Below, piece by piece: positions 52,444 through 61,130 of a DNA stretch of 64,000 nt. The translations under genes were made by a program, and so were the position numbers. The DNA is from DAHUXN01 sp963811805 (GTDB taxonomy: Bacteria > Acidobacteriota > Terriglobia > Acidiferrales > UBA7541). The notes below the pieces were generated by a model. The model did not search any database and had not been told where the DNA came from. It saw only the letters and a list, made by a program, of their open reading frames with translations. How positions within the stretch are numbered: the first letter of the stretch is position 1; the number at the start of each line of letters is the position of its first letter. The stretch lies in contig CAWESU010000001.1 of the NCBI GenBank assembly GCA_963811805.1, positions 1,364,001 through 1,428,000 on the forward strand, in the 5' to 3' direction.

Positions 52444-52797
52444 ATGCGCAGAACCATTTTGCTTGTTCTCATGGCCTCGTTCGCTCTGGCCGTCACGGAT
52501 GCAGCGGCCCGCGGCTACACTGGCACGGTCGGTGGAGTAGTCCTCGACGGAAACGGCAGACCGGCACCCGGAGCCGAAGTCATCATTGAACGCTCGGATG
52601 GCTCGGCTCCTGTCGCGGCACGGACGAATTCTAATGGCCGGTTCTTGTTCAAGTTTGTCCTCGCTGGCTTCTATGACATCCGTGCTTCTCGCGGGAGCAT
52701 GGCCACGGCTTGGAAACACAACGTCATGGTTCATGCGGGGAAAGAAACCGCAATTGATCTTCGTCTAGAACCCATACGGCCAAATTCCGGCAAGTGA
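52444..52797 (+). CDS. Exported carboxypeptidase-regulatory-like domain protein
   Basis: A 117-aa secreted protein from the ATG at 52444 (GGAGG five bases upstream). A signal peptide (RRTILLVLMASFALAVTDAAA) is followed by one Ig-like CarboxypepD_reg/SdrD-B domain: YTGTVGGVVLDGNGRPAPGAEVII, RTNSNGRFLFKFVLAGFYDIRAS and VHAGKETAIDLRLEP. The same fold forms the N-terminus of the TonB receptor in this window, but here it stands alone. Function unknown. Confidence 0.75.
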   Translation: MRRTILLVLMASFALAVTDAAARGYTGTVGGVVLDGNGRPAPGAEVIIERSDGSAPVAARTNSNGRFLFKFVLAGFYDIRASRGSMATAWKHNVMVHAGKETAIDLRLEPIRPNSGK

Positions 52798-53125
52798 ACA
52801 CAGACTGTAAGTCACATGTTTTCAATCTGGTACCAAAGCTGTAGTACTAGGCCCTTTGGTTCTTTTGCCTCATTGTCACTTCCCGCCGGCGGCCGCTACG
52901 ATTCCTTGCCGGGCTGGAAGGCGTGCTGCGGGGACGAACGGTTCCAAAAGAACCGAGGCCGCTTCTAGCCCGAGCCAAAGCCCCGCCTGTCAGCATCCCA
53001 GCACTGCCCCCGCTGGCAGTCGGAGCTTTGACCGCCGTGTACTTGCTGTGCCCTCGCACTGCTTCGATGATCTCAAAGACAAAACTCACCGACCGGTCTT
53101 CGTGCCAATCACTCAGCGTGCCAAG
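52798..53125. other. Gene-free stretch
   Basis: 328 bases between two genes. Short ORFs on both strands lack convincing ribosome-binding sites and have no recognisable fold. I see no terminator with a T-run, RNA gene or repeat. It could be a gene remnant. Confidence 0.4.
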
Positions 53126-55540
53126 CTAAAACGTGGAGAACGCGAGGAAAATGTCGGGGTAGCCGTTGAGGTCGTTGCTCACCAGATTGCTCGCGGCCGA
53201 ATAGAAAGAGACAATCAGTCCATTGCTGCTTATAACTGGGCTGAGCGATACGCCGTTTCCGGGCACCTGAACCGCGGATACGCTTATCAACGCCGTGCCA
53301 GTTGTGCATCCCGTGCTCGGCTGGTCCAAGCAGCTGTTCCGCACGTAAATATTTTCCAGCCCGCCCACATTCGTTGTGACCAGATTGCTGGCCTGAGACC
53401 CAAACGCTACATACTGGCCCGTATTCGCCAGGCTCGGATTCTCGCTCACAGCATTTCCGGGTGTCACCCCGTCGGACGCGACCGAAACCAACACCGTCTG
53501 GGCGGTGCAACCGGTTGGCGCTCCCTGACATGTGTCTCTCTCATAGATTTCCTGCACCCCGCCCGAAGCCGCCCCAAGCACCGTCGCCGTGGACGCAAAC
53601 GCAATGATTCGTCCACCCGGCGTCATGGCCGGTTCCACGCTTGCACCGTCCGCGAAAGTCGTCCCATCCGGAGTCGATATCAGTTGCGCGGACGTCGCTG
53701 TACATTCTTTGGTGATTCCTATGCAGAATCCAACTCGATAAATCTCCTGCGCGCCAGCTGAGCCGCTTACCAGGTTAGTCGATGTCGAAGTGAACGCAAC
53801 GAATTGTCCGGTGGTCCCAGAAACGACTACCGGCTCGGAACTGGCGCCATCAGCAGGAGTCACTCCATCGGGTGCCACCGAAACTAGGAATGTCGTTGGG
53901 ACGCACGTCGATGGCTGTCCAAAACAGGTGTCACGCAGATAGACCTCCTGGGCTCCTGTGGTTGCGCCCGCTACCAAGTTTGTCGCCGTCGAGGCAAATG
54001 CAACGAAGCGTCCTTCGCTACTGATGGACGGCTCGATGGAAGGGCCGTTGCTCGGACTTATTCCATCGCTGCCGATGGAAACCAAGTTCGTTGTGACCGT
54101 GCAATTGCCTGAAGACGCGACGCACGGACTCGTCGTCGTCGTACATCCCCCAGTCGCCTGAACGCAAGGATTGGTCGCAAATACCTGTGGAGTCATCCCA
54201 TCGAACGCGACCCCGGAAACCAGGTCCGTCGCCAACGAGACATATGCCACTATGTCCGCCCCATTGGAACTCACTACCGGGGAGTAACTCGGTCCGTTCG
54301 CGATTACATCGTCGGGCCCGAGGTCCACCAGCAATTCGCGTGGCGTGCAATCCGCAGTGGTCCCCAAACAGTCATCACGAAGAAAAATGTTCGACGTTCC
54401 GTTGGTGATGGGATTTGGTATCGGAGGCGGAATGAGCGTAGTCGTTTGCAGCAAGTTCGTCGATGAAGACGTATACACGACGTAACGGCCTGTCTCATCC
54501 ATCGACGGACCAACTTGGCTCGGTGGGCTTACGCCATCATTCGCTAGCGCGCCATCTGGCGCCACGTCGAGCAGAGTGGGAAGGCCGAGGCCCGACGACG
54601 CTGGCACCACGGAAAAATACAACACTTGAGACGAACCTCCGCCCGGGGTAGGGTTCACCACTTGCACCGTGTATGTCCCGGCGGCGGCGACGTCTGAAGT
54701 CGCCAGTATTGCGCTGAGAGAAGTGGAGCTCAAAAAGTTCGTTGTCCGCCCCGTGCCGTTGATCAGCACTTGGCTCTCCGAATCGAACCCGCTTCCGGTA
54801 ACCGAGATCGATGTCGTGGTTGTAGTGCCGGCTGCCACATCCGCCGGATTCACACCTTTGAGCACAGGGGTTGGATTTACCACATTCAGCGCCACAGCAT
54901 TCGATAACCCCCCGCCAGGCGGAGTGACATTCGTAGCCGGTGGATTTAGCACGGCAATCTCTATGGGCCCGACCGTCGTCACGTCCGAAGACTGCAGAGC
55001 CACCGCCAGTTGCGTCGGGGAAATATACCCTGTGGTTCGATTTGCACCGTCCACTGTGGCGACAGAGACACTCGTGCCAGCCTCCCCGACAAAATTCAAT
55101 CCGTTGATCGTTATGGTTCCTCCCGATGACCCGGCGGCAATGAAGTTCGGGGTAATGGATGTGATCTGCGGTACCGGCAGCGGCGTTTGTGTGATGGTTA
55201 GGGTCACGATGTTGGACTCTCCGCCTCCGGGAGGCGGCGTGATTACGTAAACGTTGACTGTGCCGGAAGTCACAAAGGTCCCAGGGTTCACCAGAACGGT
55301 TAACTCCGTCTCCGAAAGAAACGTCGAGATCTGCGGGGCCCCGTTAAAGGTTACTCTCGAACTGGGCGCAAAGCCTGAGCCGAGTATCGCAAGCGTGAAG
55401 GTCGGCGACTGCGATGGTACGCTTGCCGGATTCAGCGCAGAAATCGACGGTACCGGCAAATTGACATACTCTCCGCAGGAAGCAAACAGCAATATCCCGA
55501 CGATCAGTGCGCCAGCCGAAAGTTTGGAACGCAAGCTCAA
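53126..55540 (-). CDS. IPT/TIG-domain lipoprotein with WD40-like (TolB-type) repeats
   Basis: About 804 aa from the TTG at 55540, which gives a textbook lipoprotein signal (SLRSKLSAGALIVGILLFASC, lipobox FASC); a longer start at 55594 also exists. Three or so IPT/TIG Ig domains (about 30-330) contain the recurring PTFTLAILGSGF, TITINGLNFVG and SISVTGSGFD. The rest holds about six repeats of the type ..DGV.P.DGAS.EP..S..G..VAFTSTSTNLV, each followed by E(I/V)Y.RDTC, predicting a beta-propeller. It is probably surface-attached; ligand unknown. Confidence 0.8.
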   Translation of the reverse strand: MSLRSKLSAGALIVGILLFASCGEYVNLPVPSISALNPASVPSQSPTFTLAILGSGFAPSSRVTFNGAPQISTFLSETELTVLVNPGTFVTSGTVNVYVITPPPGGGESNIVTLTITQTPLPVPQITSITPNFIAAGSSGGTITINGLNFVGEAGTSVSVATVDGANRTTGYISPTQLAVALQSSDVTTVGPIEIAVLNPPATNVTPPGGGLSNAVALNVVNPTPVLKGVNPADVAAGTTTTTSISVTGSGFDSESQVLINGTGRTTNFLSSTSLSAILATSDVAAAGTYTVQVVNPTPGGGSSQVLYFSVVPASSGLGLPTLLDVAPDGALANDGVSPPSQVGPSMDETGRYVVYTSSSTNLLQTTTLIPPPIPNPITNGTSNIFLRDDCLGTTADCTPRELLVDLGPDDVIANGPSYSPVVSSNGADIVAYVSLATDLVSGVAFDGMTPQVFATNPCVQATGGCTTTTSPCVASSGNCTVTTNLVSIGSDGISPSNGPSIEPSISSEGRFVAFASTATNLVAGATTGAQEVYLRDTCFGQPSTCVPTTFLVSVAPDGVTPADGASSEPVVVSGTTGQFVAFTSTSTNLVSGSAGAQEIYRVGFCIGITKECTATSAQLISTPDGTTFADGASVEPAMTPGGRIIAFASTATVLGAASGGVQEIYERDTCQGAPTGCTAQTVLVSVASDGVTPGNAVSENPSLANTGQYVAFGSQASNLVTTNVGGLENIYVRNSCLDQPSTGCTTGTALISVSAVQVPGNGVSLSPVISSNGLIVSFYSAASNLVSNDLNGYPDIFLAFSTF

Positions 55541-55780
55541 GTCCGTTTTCTTCCCCCAACACCCGCTCGGATGACCATTCGAAGACAATCGCAACCGGAA
55601 AGAGTACTAGAGATGACAGAATCGGGCAATCAGGATGCCCAGCCTAGCGCTTGGCACGTCGACTTTCCGGCATCTTTATGTATTCCAAAATCCGTATTTC
55701 TATTCCATTCTTTGGATTCCGCGTTTGCTTAAGGTCACTTCCCCTAATGTGAACTCCCTATTTTCCTTTATCTTAGCTAG

Positions 55781-55930
55781 ACCTAGGCCCCTTCGCTGCG
55801 TGTGGCTTTGGACGTGCTAGTTCAAATTGCAGCGGGTCGCACCATCAACGTGCTCAGTGCATTTTTTGCACGCCCGGGGTGATGTCCTAGAGGCTGCGCG
55901 AGCTAAGCTCCGCAGCCTTTCTTTTTTGCT
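55781..55930 (+). ncRNA. Candidate structured non-coding RNA
   Basis: A 150-base ORF-free stretch that folds as a unit. A closing stem pairs CTAGG-CCCC (55783-55791) with GGGG (55876-55879) and CCTAG (55886-55890). Inside are CGCTGC/GCAGCG (55794-55799, 55829-55834) and GTGCA/TGCAC (55857-55861, 55867-55871). Directly behind the closing stem lies the strong intrinsic terminator at 55891-55927. A TATCTT at 55769-55774 would place a start near 55781, the first base of the structure, although its -35 box is weak. No known RNA family was recognised. It could be a small RNA. Confidence 0.45.
55891..55927 (+). terminator. Strong intrinsic terminator
   Basis: AGGCTGCG/CGCAGCCT outer arms (55891-55898, 55911-55918) and GAGC/GCTC inner arms (55900-55903, 55907-55910) form a 12-pair stem with a TAA loop and one bulged C. 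The run TTTCTTTTTT follows. It lies on the plus strand with no plus-strand gene upstream, implying a non-coding transcript. Confidence 0.85.
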
Positions 55931-55994
55931 CCAGTCGGTTTCCTACTTGCACACGCCCGTTTCTCTCTTTCCCGACCCAAGACTTCGACCTCCC

Positions 55995-56849
55995 TCAGCT
56001 AGGTTTCCTGCGGGAGGCGTCCAGCAGGTCCCATGCGGCGTCGGGAAAATCGACGAAGTCATTGAATTCACCCGCTCCCCGTAACCACAGACCTCCATCG
56101 ATCACCACGCACTCACCGTTGACGTATTCTGACATATCACTCAAGAGGTAAGCAGCCAGATTCGCCAGCTCCTCGTGCCGCCCGAATCTTTTCATCGGGT
56201 GCCCTTGCCGCGCGCGCTCTTCCAGCTCCTTCGCAGGAAGCAACCGTGACCAAGCCCCTTCGGTGGGAAATGGGCCCGGTGCGATTGCGTTGAGGCGAAT
56301 GCGATAGCGCGCCCATTCAACCGCAAGCGACCGCGTCATTGCCAGGACGCCCGCCTTGGCGCAAGCCGATGGAACGACAAATCCGGAGCCGGAACCTACT
56401 GCCGCGTAAGTTGCCGCAATGTTCAAGATGTTTCCCGGCTGCCGAGCCGCAATCCACTTTCGCGCCAGCACAAGGGTGCAATAAAAAGTTCCTTGCAGCA
56501 CAATTCCCACCACGGCATTGAACGCATTGGGCGATAGTTTTTCGGTACGCGCGATGAAATTGCCGGCCGCATTGTTGACTAGCGTATCGACGAGTCCGAC
56601 CTCGCTTTCCGCGGCAGCGACAGCCTTTTCGACGGCTGCGAAATCGCGAATGTCGCAGCAGGTGTAACCGGCGCGCGATCCTTTCACGCGAATTTCCTCG
56701 CACGTTTTCGCGAGCGGCTCTTCTCTCCGGCCGACCAAAAACAGACTTCCCCCAAGCTCGGCAAAGCGCAGTGCCATGGACCGCCCCAACCCGGTGCCGC
56801 CGCCCGTGACTAGAATTGTCCGTCCCTTTAACAAATCAGCCTGAAACAT
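55995..56849 (-). CDS. SDR oxidoreductase of the 2,4-dienoyl-CoA reductase type
   Basis: A 284-aa NADP-dependent short-chain dehydrogenase. The cofactor loop is TGGGTGLG (15-22) and NNAAGNF is present. At the usual YxxxK site the sequence is SACAK (Ser161-Lys165), so the standard Tyr is missing. This substitution together with GFVVPS, RLNAIAPGPFPTEGAWSRL and the long C-terminal tail matches the mitochondrial DECR subgroup, which reduces 2,4-dienoyl-CoA in the oxidation of polyunsaturated fatty acids. GAGG precedes the ATG. Confidence 0.86.
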   Translation of the reverse strand: MFQADLLKGRTILVTGGGTGLGRSMALRFAELGGSLFLVGRREEPLAKTCEEIRVKGSRAGYTCCDIRDFAAVEKAVAAAESEVGLVDTLVNNAAGNFIARTEKLSPNAFNAVVGIVLQGTFYCTLVLARKWIAARQPGNILNIAATYAAVGSGSGFVVPSACAKAGVLAMTRSLAVEWARYRIRLNAIAPGPFPTEGAWSRLLPAKELEERARQGHPMKRFGRHEELANLAAYLLSDMSEYVNGECVVIDGGLWLRGAGEFNDFVDFPDAAWDLLDASRRKPS

Positions 56850-56903
56850 ATCGCCTCGTCTGCGTTTTTCCCGTCATTCTTCCGCCGCCCTAAACGGCCA
56901 AAA

Positions 56904-57488
56904 TCAGTGCGGATGCGGCAGGAATTGTTTCGGCAAAGGATTCGATGCCGTTTCCTCTTGCCAGAAAACTGTGACTATCCACCAGCGCGAGCCATCGAAA
57001 AACAACTGAATGCTATTGATTCCGCGGGCGAACGGCGCAGCATCCGCGGCGCTGTGGCGCGATTCGTATGTGCTGAAAATCTGCATGATCCCGCCGAAAC
57101 GCTCCGCCTTGCGCGCAACTTCTCTTTCGAAGAAGCCGTTTTTGTCAAAATACGCGCCGGCCCGCGCTACGTAATCATCAGGCGTAAGTGTTTGCGCGCG
57201 TTCACCTCCCGCAGGGTTCGGCGAAGTGGGGAGCAGTCGCGCGCTGGGTAAGAATAGAGAGCGAAAGCGATTCCAATCGCGCTTCTGTCCCGCTGGACCG
57301 GAGATAACGTCATAAAGCGCGCCGAGAATTGCGTCCGGTGAGGAAACATCAGCGGGATTCGCAGCAGGCTGAACGTTGGCTTGCGGGGCCGCGGCTTGGG
57401 ATTGTTGCGCACGTAGCGGCGCCGCACCGCCCCACACCAGCGCGGAAAGAATCATGGAGGAAAAAATCAAAGCTGCGCTTCGAGCCAT
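56904..57488 (-). CDS. Exported SnoaL/DUF4440-like protein
   Basis: A 194-aa protein from the ATG at 57488 with AGGAGG upstream. A signal peptide (AALIFSSMILSALVWGGAAPLRA) is followed by an NTF2-like fold: ILGALYDVISGPAGQKRDWNRFRSLFLPSARLLPT..., FFEREVARKAERFGGIMQIFSTYESR and WWIVTVFWQEE. Such domains bind small ligands or act as enzymes; no catalytic set is clear. It is divergent from the periplasmic rhodanese gene. Confidence 0.7.
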   Translation of the reverse strand: MARSAALIFSSMILSALVWGGAAPLRAQQSQAAAPQANVQPAANPADVSSPDAILGALYDVISGPAGQKRDWNRFRSLFLPSARLLPTSPNPAGGERAQTLTPDDYVARAGAYFDKNGFFEREVARKAERFGGIMQIFSTYESRHSAADAAPFARGINSIQLFFDGSRWWIVTVFWQEETASNPLPKQFLPHPH

Positions 57489-57657
57489 CAGAGTCGCCTC
57501 CTGCGAAAAATCAACCCCCAGCCACGAGTCGGAGAGCTTACTTCTTATTGCGAATGGACGAAAGTTTTTAGTGTTGGCAGCCCGCGACGGCGGCATAATG
57601 CTGAACGCAACAAGAGGACTTCTAAACCGATAAACCATCGTCCTGGAGGACCGTTTG

Positions 57658-58134
57658 ATGCTGAGGAAATTTGCTTTCGCGATGTTGGCCGTCGCATTCG
57701 CTTTCACTGCCGCGATCGCCGCGCGCGGCAAAGGTTCGAACACGGTGTCCTCAGACTGGCGAAACGCGCGGCAGATCTCCCCAGCGGAGCTCGCAAAAAA
57801 GATTTCTGGCCCAGCAAAAATGCGTCCGGTTGTGCTGCAAGTGGGATTCAAGGTCCTTTACGACGGCGGCCACATTCCCGGGGCTATTTTTGCCGGTCCA
57901 GCGTCCACCGCGGAAGGACTTGCGAAGCTGAAGGCTGTTGCGGAAAACATCCCGCGCAACAAAGAAGTCATTCTCTACTGTGGCTGCTGCCCTTGGGAAA
58001 AATGCCCCAACGTTCATCCCGCATATGACGAGCTGCGGCGGATGGGCTTCTCGCGCTTAGTCGTACTTCTGATTCCTCAGGATTTCGCGCACGATTGGAT
58101 CGGTCAGGGATTTCCGGTAGCGCGCGAAAAATAA
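57658..58134 (+). CDS. Periplasmic single-domain rhodanese-like protein
   Basis: A 158-aa exported protein from the ATG at 57658 (GGAGGA seven bases upstream; an adjacent TTG at 57655 is possible). A signal peptide (KFAFAMLAVAFAFTAAIAA) precedes one rhodanese-like fold with VVLQVGFKVLYDGGHIPGAI and an atypical active region ILYCGCCPWEKCPN, where several cysteines replace the usual C-x5-R loop. It could hold a sulfur group or bind metal. Other sulfur-transfer genes occur in the window, but this one is not in an operon with them. Confidence 0.78.
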   Translation: MLRKFAFAMLAVAFAFTAAIAARGKGSNTVSSDWRNARQISPAELAKKISGPAKMRPVVLQVGFKVLYDGGHIPGAIFAGPASTAEGLAKLKAVAENIPRNKEVILYCGCCPWEKCPNVHPAYDELRRMGFSRLVVLLIPQDFAHDWIGQGFPVAREK

Positions 58135-58187
58135 CGGCCGATTCGTGCCCATCGGAAAACCGCGCGTTGTGCACCAAAATCGCGAAG

Positions 58188-59555
58188 CTATTGCGGGCTC
58201 TTCTTCTTGAGCAGTCCGCCGAGGGCGCTGCCCAACTGGCTCTTGCTTGGCATCTTGAGCTGGTTCAGAGGCGTGTTGCTCAGGCCCGGAATGTCGGCGG
58301 TGACTTGAGGATTCGACGCGCTGCCTTCGACACGAAAAGGAATTCCGCCTCCCTTGTTAAAGAACGAAATCTGCGTCAATTTGGCGACAGGACTCGAGCC
58401 CGCAAGCTTGGCGACCAGCCGGAAGTCTAAGGCATTCTGCGGGCTGACCGTGCCCGAGCCGGTGACGCTTCCGATGGACGCGATTTCGACGTTGAGGTTA
58501 TCCGCGCGGATGCCCTGCGGGCTGTAGCGCAACGCGCCTTGGGCGACCGTGATCAACGTATCGTTCCCCGCCTGCGAGCCGGTTTGCCTGAGCGCTCCAG
58601 AGAGTTTTGACGCCAGGCTGAATCCGGCGAGGGTAACGTCGCTCAGTTTCACCGGCCCTTCCGCAACAAATTGCTCCAACGGGCCATGCAAAACCAAATC
58701 CGTTTGGATGGCGCCACCTTTTAGAGTCGAGCCTGCAGGCAGCGAATAACCCAACACCGCCAGCAGATTCTCGATGTCCGGCGCGGGAATGCTTTGTGTT
58801 TTTAAGCGGCCCTCGAAGGGAAGATGATTCCCGTCGTTGTCGCCGACAGGGCCCAGCGTTCCCGCCAGATCGATTTTGCCGCCGCCAGGCGTCTTGGCGT
58901 CGAACTGAAACGGAAAAGCGGCGGTCGTAGAAATATCTTGGGCGGAGAGATTGACGTTCTGGTAGGCGGAGGCCGTGGGCTGGCCGGCGCGTCCGATGAC
59001 AATCGTGCCGTTCGAAATTTTCATTTTGTCGACGGAGAAGCTGTTGAGCGCGGCGCCGGTTGCGTTGGCCTGCATGGAACTGAGAGCAACGGTCAGCGCC
59101 ACGGGCAGAAACACGGCGGGCGATTCGTTCGGACGTTCAGCGTGCGGAGCTGGGGCAGAGGAGCCTAGGCTGGCGAAGTTCCACTGTCCCGCCGCACTGC
59201 GCAGCAGTTGCACTTGGGGATTATTGAAATCGATCGAATGCACGCGCAGATCGCGGGAGAAAATTAACGGTATCAGGTCGATGCCCACAGAGAACGATTT
59301 CGCGCTTAGAAAGGGTTGCGAGCCGTAAGCGGGGTCGTCCGCGATGGAAATTTGATCCGCATATAGGCTGCCAGAAAGGAGCGACACGCTGATGTGTCCC
59401 AGTTGAACGCTGCGCCCCAGCTTTTGCCTGAGTGTGGCTTCGATTTGCGGACGAAACTGATCGGCGTTAATGAAAAATGGGGCAACGATCAAAACGAGCA
59501 GAATCGCGCCAACGATAATCGCCACGATGATGATGGGTTTTTTGGCTCGAGACAT
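58188..59555 (-). CDS. AsmA-family protein
   Basis: A 455-aa envelope protein. One N-terminal transmembrane helix (IIIVAIIVGAILLVLIVAPFF) is followed by the AsmA pattern FRPQIEATLRQKLGRSVQLGHISVSLLSGSLYADQISIAD and the C-terminal GSGTVSPQNALDFRLVAKL and IPFRVEGSASNPQVTADI. Such proteins are part of the bridge-like lipid-transfer superfamily in the inner membrane and periplasm. GGGAGG precedes the ATG. It is convergent with the rhodanese gene. Confidence 0.86.
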   Translation of the reverse strand: MSRAKKPIIIVAIIVGAILLVLIVAPFFINADQFRPQIEATLRQKLGRSVQLGHISVSLLSGSLYADQISIADDPAYGSQPFLSAKSFSVGIDLIPLIFSRDLRVHSIDFNNPQVQLLRSAAGQWNFASLGSSAPAPHAERPNESPAVFLPVALTVALSSMQANATGAALNSFSVDKMKISNGTIVIGRAGQPTASAYQNVNLSAQDISTTAAFPFQFDAKTPGGGKIDLAGTLGPVGDNDGNHLPFEGRLKTQSIPAPDIENLLAVLGYSLPAGSTLKGGAIQTDLVLHGPLEQFVAEGPVKLSDVTLAGFSLASKLSGALRQTGSQAGNDTLITVAQGALRYSPQGIRADNLNVEIASIGSVTGSGTVSPQNALDFRLVAKLAGSSPVAKLTQISFFNKGGGIPFRVEGSASNPQVTADIPGLSNTPLNQLKMPSKSQLGSALGGLLKKKSPQ

Positions 59556-59776
59556 GCTGTCCTCCCAAGGCGAGCAGGCACGAGGTGACTGCTATAAAAG
59601 CAGGCGGGGCCTGACGACGCGGCTGCTGAAGCCTGCATGTTAGCCCTCCACGGCTGCCGCCGCAACCGCTATAGCTGCCAACCGCCGCGTTCGCTACGTC
59701 ATCTAAACATAGACCAGCCGGAATCGGGGCAAACAGCCCTTCGATCCGCATTGCACTTTCAATCGGGAGGAACTTC

Positions 59777-60274
59777 GTGCGAAAACTGATACTTTCGTTG
59801 GGAATTCTGTTGGCGCTGCCGCTGGCCGCCCATGCGCAGAGCTTCAACCTCTACGGAGGTTACTCGTTCCTTCATTTGGACAGCTCGCCGAACACGGCGA
59901 ACCTAAATGGCTGGGACGCAGCTTTTACGGACAATATTATACCGGCAGTAGGAATCACGGCCGATCTGAGCGGAACCTACGGATCGATCAACGGTGTTTC
60001 AGGATCCAGCTTCCACACGTTCATGTTTGGGCCGCAGTTGCGTTTTCCAGCGCCCGTCTCGCCGTTTGTGCACGGACTCGTCGGAGGTGTGCATGTGAGC
60101 GGAGGAGGGGTTTCGGGGACTTCGCTCGCAGCGGGCTTCGGAGGTGGCATCGATATCCACGTGAACAAGCTTGTTTCCTTCCGGCCGATTCAGATCGACT
60201 ACATTCATTCGCATTTCAATAGCACCGGACAGGATAATTTCCGCCTCTCCGCGGGGTTAGTCTTCCATTTCTAG
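59777..60274 (+). CDS. Small outer-membrane beta-barrel protein, copy 2
   Basis: A 165-aa paralogue of 21496-21987: signal peptide (RKLILSLGILLALPLAAHA-Q), then SFNLYGGYSFLHLD, SGTYGSI, HTFMFGPQLRFP and PFVHGLVGGVHVSGGGV, ending in SAGLVFHF. GGGAGGAA precedes the GTG start. A Gly-rich loop distinguishes it from copy 1. Function unknown; the two copies are over 37 kb apart. Confidence 0.82.
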   Translation: MRKLILSLGILLALPLAAHAQSFNLYGGYSFLHLDSSPNTANLNGWDAAFTDNIIPAVGITADLSGTYGSINGVSGSSFHTFMFGPQLRFPAPVSPFVHGLVGGVHVSGGGVSGTSLAAGFGGGIDIHVNKLVSFRPIQIDYIHSHFNSTGQDNFRLSAGLVFHF

Positions 60275-60312
60275 GCACCCTGCTGTTCGACCGCTGCAGG
60301 TCGGCCACTGCT

Positions 60313-61053
60313 TCATTCGTCCAGCACGAAATTGACGGTGACGCGCGCTTCGACTTCAACCGCTTGCCCGTCCAGGATTGCCGGACGGTAGCGCCACTCC
60401 TCGACCGCTTGCTTGGCGGCGGCAGCTAGCAAGGGGCTGCCGCTCAGCACTTCCACGGACAACACGTGGCCATCGCGCCCAACAAGCACCAGCAATTCCA
60501 CCGTGCCGGAGATTCGTGCAACGCGAGCGATTTGCGGATACGTGGGAATCACGCGAGAGATGAGCTGGCTTTCCTGGATGCTTTCGCTCCGTCGGATCAC
60601 GCGCACAGCCAGTGGCGCGGGCTTGGGCGGCAGGGCGAACCCAACGTCATTCCCGAAACCGCCCGGAGGTCCAGGCGGCATTGTCGGACCTAAAGTTCCG
60701 ATGTTAGGAGGAGCGATGTCTTGGACCGGAGTTGCGCGCATCACGCTCGCGGAGGTTCGCGGCTGCGAGAAATCCGGTGTGATAATCGTGGCCGATCTCC
60801 GCGAGCTTGGCGTAGACGGCCGAACGGGCTGCGGTCGAGCCGTCTCGCCGCCAAACGGAACGGGAGTAAGGACAACAAGCTCCGGAAGCTGCGTCGCCGG
60901 CGTCAACAACGGCCACAGCGCCAAGCCCGCGATGATTGCGGCCTCGAAGAGGAGCGCCGCAGCGAGCGCTCGTTGGCGCATCGACCTTCTGCGCCTTTGA
61001 ACTCCCGCTTCGCCGTCAACCAAACAGCTGTCCAGGAACGCATGGTCTCGCAT
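60313..61053 (-). CDS. TonB-like energy transducer
   Basis: A 246-aa protein from the ATG at 61053. A basic cytoplasmic start is followed by one membrane helix (AALLFEAAIIAGLALWPLL), a proline-rich periplasmic linker and a TonB_C domain (VIPTYPQIARVARISGTVELLVLV..AVEEWRYRPAILDGQAVEVEARVTVNFVL). This full layout differs from the truncated one at 23326-23700. It is convergent with the small barrel gene. It may energise the TonB receptors. A hairpin-rich leader lies just upstream. Confidence 0.85.
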   Translation of the reverse strand: MRDHAFLDSCLVDGEAGVQRRRRSMRQRALAAALLFEAAIIAGLALWPLLTPATQLPELVVLTPVPFGGETARPQPVRPSTPSSRRSATIITPDFSQPRTSASVMRATPVQDIAPPNIGTLGPTMPPGPPGGFGNDVGFALPPKPAPLAVRVIRRSESIQESQLISRVIPTYPQIARVARISGTVELLVLVGRDGHVLSVEVLSGSPLLAAAAKQAVEEWRYRPAILDGQAVEVEARVTVNFVLDE

Positions 61054-61065
61054 AGGCACCTCGCC

Positions 61066-61130
61066 CGGCCCTGACGGGCCGTTCAATCCCCGGAGGGTGC
61101 CGGAACAGGGGGTCAACGGCATCCCCGGGG
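61066..61130 (-). promoter_or_regulatory. Two stable hairpins in the leader of the TonB-like gene
   Basis: On the minus strand, CGGCCC-GTCA-GGGCCG (61066-61081) is a perfect six-pair stem ending 12 bases before the ATG at 61053, next to the ribosome-binding site. A longer interrupted hairpin spans 61088-61130 (CCCC/GGGG and TGCCG/CGGCA arms). They could control translation. There is no T-run, so they are not terminators. Confidence 0.45.

Noticed and set aside
52847..53089. 80-codon minus-strand frame in the gap before the IPT lipoprotein gene
   Set aside because: A GTG start without ribosome-binding site and low-complexity Arg/Ser/Gly composition; no family recognised.
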